Source of the DNA: Roseobacter insulae
GTDB taxonomy: Bacteria; Pseudomonadota; Alphaproteobacteria; Rhodobacterales; Rhodobacteraceae
Assembly: GCF_019375555.1 (NCBI RefSeq)
Contig: NZ_JAHXDN010000002.1
Span: 124,001 to 188,000, forward strand
Direction: 5' to 3'
Length of the DNA: 64,000 nt
A program made the translations under genes and the position numbers. This document shows positions 35,303-42,763 of the stretch, in pieces. Position 1 is the first letter of the stretch. Each line of letters opens with the position of its first letter. The notes beneath the pieces are model-generated. The model saw only the letters and a list, made by a program, of their open reading frames with translations, ran no database searches and had not been told where the DNA came from.

Positions 35303-36679
35303 ATGAGAGTGCGGAGTTTTCTGTTTTGCGTCAAGCTGGCGCTCTGTGGCCCAACGGTTGCGGGTGCCCATGTGTCGGAACAGGGTTTTGTCCTGCTGTT
35401 GCCGACCGATGTTTACATGATGGCCGGGGTGTCGGTGGTGGCTCTTACGGTTCTAGCGCTCTTTGCCGTGCCCGGGAGGGTTGTCTGCCGCCTTTTCAGT
35501 GTCCGCAAAGCGACCTTTCCCTCCTGTGCGCTGTGCCGGGACATGACCAGCCTTGCCGCCTTTCTGGCCTTTGCCTTTGCTCTCTACCTTGGTCTGTTCG
35601 GGCCGCGAGATCCACTGTCGAACCTGATGCCGCTTGGTTTCTGGACGGTCGGGTGGGTGGTGCTGATCAGCCTGTCCGGGTTTTTCGGGAACCTCTGGGC
35701 GTGGCTCAACCCATGGACGGGAATGTACCGGCTGCTGGGGCGCCCTCAACCGCTCGCGACGCTCCCGGACAGGCTGGATCTGTGGCCTGCAATTGCTCTT
35801 CTGATCGGATTTGGCGCCTTCCTGCTGGCGGATATCGCGCCTGATGACCCAACGCGTCTTGCCCGCTTCGCGCTGGCTTACTGGTGTCTCACGATGGTGG
35901 GGTTGCTGATTTTCGGCCCCAAGTGGCTGAAACATTGCGAACTCGGGCACGGGATTTTCGGGGCCTATGGGCGACTGGCCCCGGTCAGGATGCGCGCACC
36001 GGGCGGTCTGGGCGGGCCGGGATGGCAAATTCTGGAACCGGCGGACCTTCGGCTCGCCGGTCTTTTTGCCTTGATCCTCCTCGGGATCGGCAGTTTTGAC
36101 GGGATAAACGAGACGTTCTGGTGGTTGGCCAGGATCGGCGTGAACCCGCTGGAGTTTCCTGGCAGATCGGCGGTTGTCGCCCCAACCGTGCTCGGATTGA
36201 TCGCCGCGATTGCGGCGCTTGTTGCGATCTTTGCCCTCGCCGTGTGGCTCGCGGTCAGGATCAGCCGGGAAGAGGTGAGTTTTATGCATGCATTTGGCTG
36301 GTTGGCGCTCAGCGTGCTGCCGATCGCCTTGGTCTACCACATTGCGCATTACCTGACCTCCTTCCTGGTGAATATCCAGTACACTCTGGCCGCGCTGAGC
36401 GATCCCTTCGCCCGGGGAGCGGACCTGCTCGGGCTGCAGCCCTTTCGGGTGACAACCGGCTTCTTCAACAAGATAACGACCGTAAGGGCGATCTGGATCA
36501 CGCAGGCAGGTCTGGTGGTGCTGGGTCACGTCTGGTCGATCCTGCTGGCGCATCGCATCGCGATGGATCTGTTTGGCAGCAGTCGGCGCGCCGCCTTGGC
36601 CACGCTGCCGCTGTCTTTGTTCATGATAGCCTATACCTTTCTGGGATTGTGGTTGTTGGCGGCGCCAAAAGGAGCATAA
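35303..36679 (+). CDS. Multi-pass membrane protein, function unassigned
   Basis: The 458-residue product has an N-terminal signal-like segment (ending GPTVAGA, followed by HVSEQGFVLLLPTDVY) and about ten membrane helices. A conserved-looking FGNLWAWLNPWTGMYRLLG segment lies after helix 3, and LVYHIAHYLTSFLVNIQY near residue 350 carries two histidines in a membrane context. It vaguely recalls membrane proteins labelled fenitrothion hydrolase in databases, but I do not claim that activity. An in-frame ATG at 35276 is possible but would leave 2 nt to the divergent PCuAC-like start. The pairing with a PCuAC-like gene suggests a metal or redox-protein role, which is inference only. Confidence 0.6.
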   Translation: MRVRSFLFCVKLALCGPTVAGAHVSEQGFVLLLPTDVYMMAGVSVVALTVLALFAVPGRVVCRLFSVRKATFPSCALCRDMTSLAAFLAFAFALYLGLFGPRDPLSNLMPLGFWTVGWVVLISLSGFFGNLWAWLNPWTGMYRLLGRPQPLATLPDRLDLWPAIALLIGFGAFLLADIAPDDPTRLARFALAYWCLTMVGLLIFGPKWLKHCELGHGIFGAYGRLAPVRMRAPGGLGGPGWQILEPADLRLAGLFALILLGIGSFDGINETFWWLARIGVNPLEFPGRSAVVAPTVLGLIAAIAALVAIFALAVWLAVRISREEVSFMHAFGWLALSVLPIALVYHIAHYLTSFLVNIQYTLAALSDPFARGADLLGLQPFRVTTGFFNKITTVRAIWITQAGLVVLGHVWSILLAHRIAMDLFGSSRRAALATLPLSLFMIAYTFLGLWLLAAPKGA

Positions 36680-36733
36680 AGCAAGTCGAGCGCTCCGCTC
36701 AAAAGACGTGTGAAATAAATTTCTGGACAAGTC

Positions 36734-36752
36734 ACATGTATGCAAACAATCA
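36734..36752 (+). promoter_or_regulatory. Predicted operator upstream of the ABC importer operon
   Basis: Read toward the binding-protein gene the site is ACATGTATGCAAACAATCA, sharing TGTAYRCRARCAATC with the sites before hyuA and before the molybdenum hydroxylase operon. It lies 72 nt before the start codon, a position suited to overlap a promoter. It is the most divergent of the three copies. Confidence 0.45.
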
Positions 36753-36824
36753 TTGATGTCAGTCAAAGCGAGGTCCTGCATGGAACGGGGCCCGAACCAA
36801 ATGCTGCCAACAGGGAGAGTTGAG

Positions 36825-38105
36825 ATGACTCAAAAACTGATCACAAGCCGGCGTAGTTTGCTGAAGGGCGCCGCGGCCGGCGGGCTGTTGACGGCCTCGC
36901 CTCTGGTATCGCGATTTGCCAGTGCGCAATCCTCTGCGCCGATCAAAATCGGCTTCCAACAGCACTCGACCGGTATCGGAGCGGCCTACGGACGCTGGTA
37001 CGGGCGCACCACCGATGCCGCCACAAAGGCGATCAATGACGCGGGCGGCATTAACGGGCGGCCCGTGGAAATCATTGCCGAAGACGATGGCACAGACCCG
37101 AAACGCGGTGCGGAGGTTGTGGAGAAATTCGCCAATCAGCATGGTGCCGACGTCGCCTTCGGCACGCTTTTCAGTCACGTGGTCTACGGCTCCGCGCCGG
37201 CGGCTGGTGAGCAGAAAATCCCCTATTTTGTTGTGTCGGAGGGTCATCACGTCGCGTCCGGCAAACTCAATCGCTACACGCTGCAGCCCGGCATCACGGA
37301 CGTCAAAAGCCAGGTGCAGGCGATGGCCCCATATGTCAGCGAAAACCTCGGCAAGAAAGTGACGATGATCTTCCCCGATTTTGCCTTTGGGCATGATCAC
37401 CGCGACTTTTTTACGGCAGCTATCGCAGCGCAGGGCGGTGAAGTTCTCGAACATATCGCGATCCCGCCGACCGAGACATCCTTCACCAAGTACTTCCCGA
37501 AAATTCCGCGTGATACCGAGGTACTGTACCACGTGATGGTGGGGCCGGCGGTGCTGACCTTCGTGAAGGAACTGGGCGAGTTCTTCGGCCCCTCCAGCCC
37601 CGAGATATTCGGCTTCATCGACTCTCTGGAAGCCGTCGACCTCGGCTCACCCGGTCTTGAGTTTCTGGAGGGCACGTATTTCTGGGAAGGCAACCCGCGC
37701 TATGCGCAGCCCGACCAGACAAGCTTTGACAGGAATTTCCGCGCCGCGGTGGGCGTCGATGACAATGGCGCGTCGGTTTCAGACCCGTCGGATGTTTCCA
37801 CGTACTCGCATATGTTCGGGTGCTGGGAGACGCTGCACGTCATCAAGGCCGGAATGGAGGCGGCAGACTATCAGGGTCCGCAGGATCGTCAAAAGCTGAT
37901 CGAGGCCGTGGAGGCGATGTCGGACATGGCCGAAAGCGATGCGCACCCGCAGGGGCCGAAAGTGTTCAATGGCAAAACCCATCAGGTTTTCGGCAGGCAG
38001 TACATCAGCCGCGTGGAGAACGGTAAACTGACCCGCGTACATTCGACCTCCGTCGAGGACACGCTGTACCCGGACGAGGTTGACTATACCACAATGGCAT
38101 TCTGA
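36825..38105 (+). CDS. Branched-chain-type ABC transporter substrate-binding protein
   Basis: The 426-residue product is a periplasmic binding protein of the LivK/amide-binding type. It carries a twin-arginine signal (SRRSLLKGAAAGGLL, cleavage near FASAQ) and the two-lobed fold, with IKIGFQQHSTGIGAAYG at the start of the mature protein and IFPDFAFGHDHRDFF in the hinge region. It would capture a small carboxylated or amide compound for the permeases that follow. The ATG at 36825 follows GGGAGA; the longer frame from 36753 looks non-coding. It heads a five-gene importer operon that carries the shared operator-like site, so the ligand may be the substrate of the adjoining catabolic genes. Confidence 0.9.
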   Translation: MTQKLITSRRSLLKGAAAGGLLTASPLVSRFASAQSSAPIKIGFQQHSTGIGAAYGRWYGRTTDAATKAINDAGGINGRPVEIIAEDDGTDPKRGAEVVEKFANQHGADVAFGTLFSHVVYGSAPAAGEQKIPYFVVSEGHHVASGKLNRYTLQPGITDVKSQVQAMAPYVSENLGKKVTMIFPDFAFGHDHRDFFTAAIAAQGGEVLEHIAIPPTETSFTKYFPKIPRDTEVLYHVMVGPAVLTFVKELGEFFGPSSPEIFGFIDSLEAVDLGSPGLEFLEGTYFWEGNPRYAQPDQTSFDRNFRAAVGVDDNGASVSDPSDVSTYSHMFGCWETLHVIKAGMEAADYQGPQDRQKLIEAVEAMSDMAESDAHPQGPKVFNGKTHQVFGRQYISRVENGKLTRVHSTSVEDTLYPDEVDYTTMAF

Positions 38106-38153
38106 GGAGCGCACAGGGGCATCCGCCTTCGAGGAGGATGCCTCGCTGACTTC

Positions 38154-39080
38154 ATGGAATTTGGTCCTCATCTCCTTCTCGCCACATTGGAAGGCGCTGT
38201 CGGCGCGGCTGTGCTGGCGCTGACCGCTCTGGGCTTGTCGCTTGTCTTCGGCGTGATGCGGGTCGTGAACGTCGCGCATGGGGAATTCTATATGCTCGGC
38301 GCGGTTGTTGCGTGGTTCGTGGCCAGCGCGATGTCTGCCCACCCCGCATTTGGTTTCATGGCGGCGGTTCTCATCGCGCCGGCGATGGCCGGGCTTGTCG
38401 CGATTCTGGCGGATCGGCTGGTCCTGAAACGCCTGCACTATGACCCCGAAGCCACGATCGTCGCGACGATCGGCATTCTCTACATCATGCAGCAGACCGC
38501 CCTGATGACCTTCGGGCCAGAGGCGCGTCCGGTGGCGCCGCCCTTTAACACACGTATCCCGCTGCCATGGCTGGAATATGGTGAAAACGGCTTCAACCTG
38601 TTTTATCCCTGGGGTCTGAGCACAACATCCTACAAGCTCTTCGTTATTGCCGCCGCCGCCGTCATTCTGGTGTCCTTTGCGCTGTTCCTGTCCCGCTCCC
38701 GCTTTGGCCTGATCATGCGGGCCACGCAGCTTGACAGGGAAACCGCCCTGACCTTTGGCATCCCGGTGGAGCGGGTCTATTCGCTGGTTTTCGGATTGGG
38801 GGCCGCTTTGGCGGCGTTTGCCGCGGTCCTGATCGTGCCGATCCAGCAGGCGCACTACCTGATGGGGGCGGACCCGCTGCTGCTGAGCTTCATCGTCGTG
38901 ATCATCGGTGGTCTGGGGTCATTGCGCGGCACGGTTGTCGCCGCCCTGCTGATCGGGATGTCGGACGGCATCATCTCGGTCTTTTTCAGCCCGACGCTGG
39001 CGAAAATCCTCGCGACGCTGCTGGTTGCACTGGTGCTGGTTTTCCGCCCGCAGGGGCTTTACGGAAAGAAGCGCGCATGA
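38154..39080 (+). CDS. Branched-chain-type ABC permease (LivH-like)
   Basis: This 308-residue inner-membrane protein has eight or so helices and LivH landmarks: LGLSLVFGVMRVVNVAHGEFYMLGA at the N-terminus and the cytoplasmic loop MRATQLDRETALTFGIPVERVYSLVFGLGAALA, then GGLGSLRGTVVAALLIG. It forms the transport channel with the LivM-like protein, whose start overlaps its stop by 4 nt. Confidence 0.92.
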   Translation: MEFGPHLLLATLEGAVGAAVLALTALGLSLVFGVMRVVNVAHGEFYMLGAVVAWFVASAMSAHPAFGFMAAVLIAPAMAGLVAILADRLVLKRLHYDPEATIVATIGILYIMQQTALMTFGPEARPVAPPFNTRIPLPWLEYGENGFNLFYPWGLSTTSYKLFVIAAAAVILVSFALFLSRSRFGLIMRATQLDRETALTFGIPVERVYSLVFGLGAALAAFAAVLIVPIQQAHYLMGADPLLLSFIVVIIGGLGSLRGTVVAALLIGMSDGIISVFFSPTLAKILATLLVALVLVFRPQGLYGKKRA

Positions 39081-40021
39081 GCCCGTCAGCGCGGTCCTTC
39101 CTGTTACATCTGGGTGTGATCGCAGGTCTCTTTGTCTTGTGTTTCACGCTGTCGGATTACCATCAAGGCAATCTTGCGCGGATCATGGTGCTGGCAACCT
39201 ATGCCATTGGATACAATGTTCTTTTCGGTTACACGGGGCTGCTGAGCCTTGGCCACGCGATGTTCTTTGCTGCCGGGATGTACGGGCTCGGATTGGCCAT
39301 GCAATACGGCGGGATGTCCCCGGTACCCGCTTTCGCCGTCGGGATACTCACTGCGGCTGTCCTGTCCGTCGTTGTGGGCGTATTGGCGCTGCGAACGATT
39401 GGTGTGGCGTTCATGATCGTGACGCTGATGTTCGCGCAATCGGTCTTCCTGATCATCCTATACTTCGGGACATGGACACGGGGCGACGAAGGCTTTGTCA
39501 TCCCGCAGGCCGCGCGCCAGGTCCTCGGGATGGACCTGACGGACCCGCTGATCCGGTATCTTGCGGCCCTGCTGCTCTTTTCGTCCGCATTGCTGATCAC
39601 CGCGCGGATGATGCAGGTGCGTTTCGGGCGCGTGTTGATCGCGGTGCGGGAAAACGAAGAGCGTACCCAAATGCTGGGTTATGATGTTTTCCGTCACAAG
39701 TTTCTTGCCGTCTTGATTTCCGGCAGCATCTCGGGCGCGGCAGGGGCCGCATACGGGTTGTTGTTCGGCTATGTCGGCGCGACCTTCGCTTCCGTGCAAT
39801 ACTCCATCTTTCCCCTCCTCTGGGTGCTGTTGGGCGGGGCGGGAACAACAATCGGGCCGTTGGTCGGAGCAGTCTTCATGTTCTACCTGATCGACTATTC
39901 GAGCGGCTTCACAAATGCCTATATGCTGATCGCGGGGCTGGCATTGGTGCTGCTCGTCCTGTTTGCCCGTGCCGGGATCATGGGCGAGGTGCGCAGACGC
40001 TGGGCGCCGTGGTTGCCATGA
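39077..40021 (+). CDS. Branched-chain-type ABC permease (LivM-like)
   Basis: This 314-residue permease shows the LivM pattern: ATYAIGYNVLFGYTGLLSLGHAMFFAAG, the loop RFGRVLIAVRENEERTQMLGYDVFRHK that contacts the ATPases, and GGAGTTIGPLVGAVFMF. It starts within the stop of the LivH-like gene (ATGA), and its own stop overlaps the start of the next ATPase gene. Confidence 0.92.
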   Translation: MSPSARSFLLHLGVIAGLFVLCFTLSDYHQGNLARIMVLATYAIGYNVLFGYTGLLSLGHAMFFAAGMYGLGLAMQYGGMSPVPAFAVGILTAAVLSVVVGVLALRTIGVAFMIVTLMFAQSVFLIILYFGTWTRGDEGFVIPQAARQVLGMDLTDPLIRYLAALLLFSSALLITARMMQVRFGRVLIAVRENEERTQMLGYDVFRHKFLAVLISGSISGAAGAAYGLLFGYVGATFASVQYSIFPLLWVLLGGAGTTIGPLVGAVFMFYLIDYSSGFTNAYMLIAGLALVLLVLFARAGIMGEVRRRWAPWLP

Positions 40022-40716
40022 TGTTGCTTGAAACGAAGCTGCTGACAAAGATTTACGGGGGCCTGACCGCGGTGGAAGCGGTTGATTTTTCGTTGCGGCA
40101 GGGGCTTGTCCATGCGCTGATCGGACCTAACGGTGCAGGAAAGAGCACCTTTGTCGGCATGGTGTCAGGACGCACTCCCGCCACTTCGGGTGAGGTCTGG
40201 TTCGACGGGCAGAACATCAGCGCGTGGCCTGCCCACAAGCGGATGCGGTTGGGCATGGCCTATACTTTCCAGATCACCGCCATTTACGCCCGCCTCAGCC
40301 TGTTCGAAAACATCGCGCTGGCGCAAGGAATGCGCGATCAGGACGCGGCCCTCGACGCCCTGGGCCGCGTGGGTCTGGATGAGCGCCTCGATCAATTGGC
40401 CGGCGATCTCTCCTACGGGCACCAGCGGCTTCTGGAATTCGCAATGGGTGTGGCGCAATCGCCGCGGCTGCTGATCTTGGATGAGCCGACGCAGGGTCTG
40501 TCAGAAAGCGAGATTGCCGGTTTCAACACGCTGATCCGCAGTCTCGCAGGTGAAACAACGATCTTGTTGATCGAGCACAACATGGACGTTGTGATGTCTC
40601 TGGCGGATGAAGTCACCGTGTTGCAACAGGGGCGTGTGCTGTCTTCCGGCACCCCGGAAACCGTGAGCGCCGACCCCTTGGTGCAGGACGCCTACCTTGG
40701 ACGTGAAACATGCTGA
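40018..40716 (+). CDS. Branched-chain-type ABC ATPase (LivG-like)
   Basis: The 232-residue ATPase carries Walker A GPNGAGKST, an LSYGHQRLLEFA signature (the LivG variant of LSGGQ), Walker B LLILDEPTQGL and a switch histidine in LIEHNMDVV. The ATG at 40018 gives a 4-nt overlap with the permease stop; a GTG at 40009 is an alternative. With the LivF-like ATPase it powers the importer. Confidence 0.92.
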   Translation: MMLLETKLLTKIYGGLTAVEAVDFSLRQGLVHALIGPNGAGKSTFVGMVSGRTPATSGEVWFDGQNISAWPAHKRMRLGMAYTFQITAIYARLSLFENIALAQGMRDQDAALDALGRVGLDERLDQLAGDLSYGHQRLLEFAMGVAQSPRLLILDEPTQGLSESEIAGFNTLIRSLAGETTILLIEHNMDVVMSLADEVTVLQQGRVLSSGTPETVSADPLVQDAYLGRETC

Positions 40717-41405
40717 AGCTGGAAGGGGTCAGTACCGGCTACGGGCCCGTGCAGGTGCTCTACGGTGTCGATCTCGAGGTGCAGCGGGGTGAAGTGCTGT
40801 GCTTGCTGGGACGCAATGGTGCGGGCAAGACGACAACGCTCAAGGCGATCATGGGGTTGCTTGCGCTGCACGCGGGTGCGATTTCGCTGAATGGTCACGA
40901 CCTCAGCGCATTGCCGGCTCACGATGTGCCGAAACAGGGGATTGGCTATGTCCCGCAGGGGCGCCGCTTGTTTGCAGAACTTACGGTTGCGGAAAACATC
41001 GATATCGGGCTGATGACCCGCAACAAGGGACCTGCAACCCGTGACCGGGTTCTGGAGATGTTTCCGAGGCTGCGGGAACGTCTTGCGCAGCGGGCCGAAA
41101 CCCTGTCGGGGGGGGAACAGCAGATGCTCGCCACGGCCCGGGCCCTGTGTCTGGAGCCTTCGGTCCTGTTGCTGGATGAACCGACCGAAGGCTTGCAGCC
41201 ATCGATGATCCGGTTGATCCGCGAAACGGTCGAGGCGATGCGGCGCGAGGGGGTTGCCATTGTTCTGGTGGAGCAGCGTATCGAAGCGGTTCTGACGCTC
41301 TCTGACCGTGTCGCGTTCATCGAAAACGGCCGCAGCAGGGAGGTGGTCGACACCAAAACGCTGGATCGCACCTCGGCCTTGTTCAAGAAATACGTCGGGG
41401 TCTGA
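40710..41405 (+). CDS. Branched-chain-type ABC ATPase (LivF-like)
   Basis: The 231-residue second ATPase has Walker A GRNGAGKTT, signature LSGGEQQML, Walker B VLLLDEPTEGL and the late VLVEQRIEAVLTL, all typical of LivF. It overlaps the end of the LivG-like gene by 7 nt and closes the importer operon, stopping 3 nt before the convergent MarR gene. Confidence 0.92.
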   Translation: MLKLEGVSTGYGPVQVLYGVDLEVQRGEVLCLLGRNGAGKTTTLKAIMGLLALHAGAISLNGHDLSALPAHDVPKQGIGYVPQGRRLFAELTVAENIDIGLMTRNKGPATRDRVLEMFPRLRERLAQRAETLSGGEQQMLATARALCLEPSVLLLDEPTEGLQPSMIRLIRETVEAMRREGVAIVLVEQRIEAVLTLSDRVAFIENGRSREVVDTKTLDRTSALFKKYVGV

Positions 41406-41408
41406 GAG

Positions 41409-41840
41409 CTAGACCAGCTTGGCAAGCAAGGCTTCGAAGGCCCTCGCTTCTTCTTCCGTCAAGGGGGAAAGAGTTTCGACCCGCGCATCCAATGCGCCGC
41501 CAAGCGCCCGTTCGAACACCTCGCGTCCCTTGTCTGACAACTCGACCAGCCGCAGGCGCTGGTCCGACAGATCGGCACGCGAACTCACAAGATCTTTTGC
41601 CTTCAGTCGCTCCACGACACCCTTGATCGTTGCGCTGTCCATTGCTGTCAGCCGACCCAGCCGATTTTGCGACAATGCCCCGAATTCATAAAGGCGGGCC
41701 AGAGCCGCGAACTGCGTGGGTGTCAGCCCCTCGACCAGGCGCGAAAAAATAGCCACATGCCGCTGGTTTGCACGCCGCAGATTGAACCCGGCCTGTTCCG
41801 ATAAGCGGTAGGCATCAATGTCGGTCGGTTTTGTGCTCAT
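41409..41840 (-). CDS. MarR family transcriptional regulator
   Basis: This 143-residue winged-helix protein is of the MarR type: GLTPTQFAALARLYEFGALSQNRLGRLTAMDSATIKGVVERLKAKDLV forms the DNA-binding part, and RADLSDQRLRLVELSDKGREVFERA the wing and following helix. MarR proteins usually repress neighbouring catabolic or transport genes until an aromatic acid ligand releases them; NicR of the Pseudomonas nicotinate pathway is a precedent. The gene is divergent from the molybdenum hydroxylase operon and convergent with the importer. The operator-like site at 41881-41899 lies 40 nt from its start, and two more lie before hyuA and the importer. It is the best candidate regulator of all three. Confidence 0.88.
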   Translation of the reverse strand: MSTKPTDIDAYRLSEQAGFNLRRANQRHVAIFSRLVEGLTPTQFAALARLYEFGALSQNRLGRLTAMDSATIKGVVERLKAKDLVSSRADLSDQRLRLVELSDKGREVFERALGGALDARVETLSPLTEEEARAFEALLAKLV

Positions 41841-41880
41841 GTGATTTTATTGACAGCTTGCGCGGCCTGCCGCAACATCT

Positions 41881-41899
41881 GTTTGTATACGAGCAATCT
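41881..41899 (+). promoter_or_regulatory. Predicted operator between marR and the molybdenum hydroxylase operon
   Basis: Read toward the FAD-subunit gene the site is GTTTGTATACGAGCAATCT and contains the palindrome GTATAC. It shares CAATCT and the TGTAYRC core with the sites upstream of hyuA and the importer. It ends 9 nt before the start codon of the operon and would also allow autoregulation of marR. Confidence 0.6.
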
Positions 41900-41908
41900 C
41901 GGTGAATC

Positions 41909-42763
41909 ATGACGCACCCCGCAAAGTACCTCAGACCATCGGATGTGCAGCACGCCCTACAGGCGCTGAAGCAGAATGATCTGACGATTGCGGCAGGATG
42001 CACCGACCTGTTCCCGGCAACCGAACGCAAGATATTGCCGGGCGATATTCTCGACGTGACAGGTGTATCAGAGCTGCGGGGCATCCGGATGTCGGACGCG
42101 GGTCTGTGGATTGGCGCCACCACCACCTGGCGCGATATCGTCGAGGCCGATCTTCCAGCTGCCCTTGCCGGTTTGCAGCTTGCGGCGCGTGAAGTGGGCG
42201 CCTTGCAGATACAAAACAGGGGCACCATCGCGGGAAACCTGTGCAATGCATCGCCCGCGGCTGATGGTGTGCCCCCGCTCTTGACCCTTGATGCGGAGGT
42301 TGTTCTGTCCTCGCTCCGCGGGACACGGCAGGTGCCTTTGCGGGATTTCATTGTTGGTCCCCGGCGCGTTATGCGCGATGCCGACGAGCTTCTGACGCAT
42401 GTATTCATCCCGCGTGCCGCCCTGAGCGGGCGGGGTGCTTTTCTCAAGCTCGGAGCCCGCAAGTACCTCGTGATCTCCATCGTCATGGTGGCCGCACGTG
42501 TCGAGGTCGTCGAGGGGGCGGTCACTGCTGCGGCGCTGTCGGTTGGCGCCTGTGGGCCCGTTGCCACCCGTTTGCCGGACCTCGAAGGCGAACTGATCGG
42601 GCACCCGCCATCAGGCCATGTGGTCACGCAGGAAAAGGTTGCAGCCGTGCTTGCGCCGACCAGCGACATTCGGGCAGATGTCGCCTACCGTATCCACTCC
42701 GCAACCGAATTGCTGCGGCGTGTTCTTGATGATCTGGGAACACAGGTTGATCAGGCCGCATGA
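41909..42763 (+). CDS. Molybdenum hydroxylase FAD subunit
   Basis: This 284-residue protein is the FAD-binding (CoxM-like, middle) subunit of a xanthine-dehydrogenase-type enzyme. FAD-contacting segments are visible in TIAAGCTDLFPA (residues 29-40) and in NRGTIAGNLCNASPAADGVPPLL (about 107-129). It passes electrons from the Fe-S clusters to NAD or another acceptor. Its stop overlaps the start of the fused Fe-S/molybdopterin subunit by ATGA. It is the first gene of a five-gene coupled operon under the predicted operator. Confidence 0.9.
   Translation: MTHPAKYLRPSDVQHALQALKQNDLTIAAGCTDLFPATERKILPGDILDVTGVSELRGIRMSDAGLWIGATTTWRDIVEADLPAALAGLQLAAREVGALQIQNRGTIAGNLCNASPAADGVPPLLTLDAEVVLSSLRGTRQVPLRDFIVGPRRVMRDADELLTHVFIPRAALSGRGAFLKLGARKYLVISIVMVAARVEVVEGAVTAAALSVGACGPVATRLPDLEGELIGHPPSGHVVTQEKVAAVLAPTSDIRADVAYRIHSATELLRRVLDDLGTQVDQAA

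Noticed and set aside
36825-41405. Branched-chain amino acid uptake system as the specific call
   Set aside because: The family fits, but LivKHMGF-type systems carry many other ligands and the shared operator-like site links this one to the catabolic genes.
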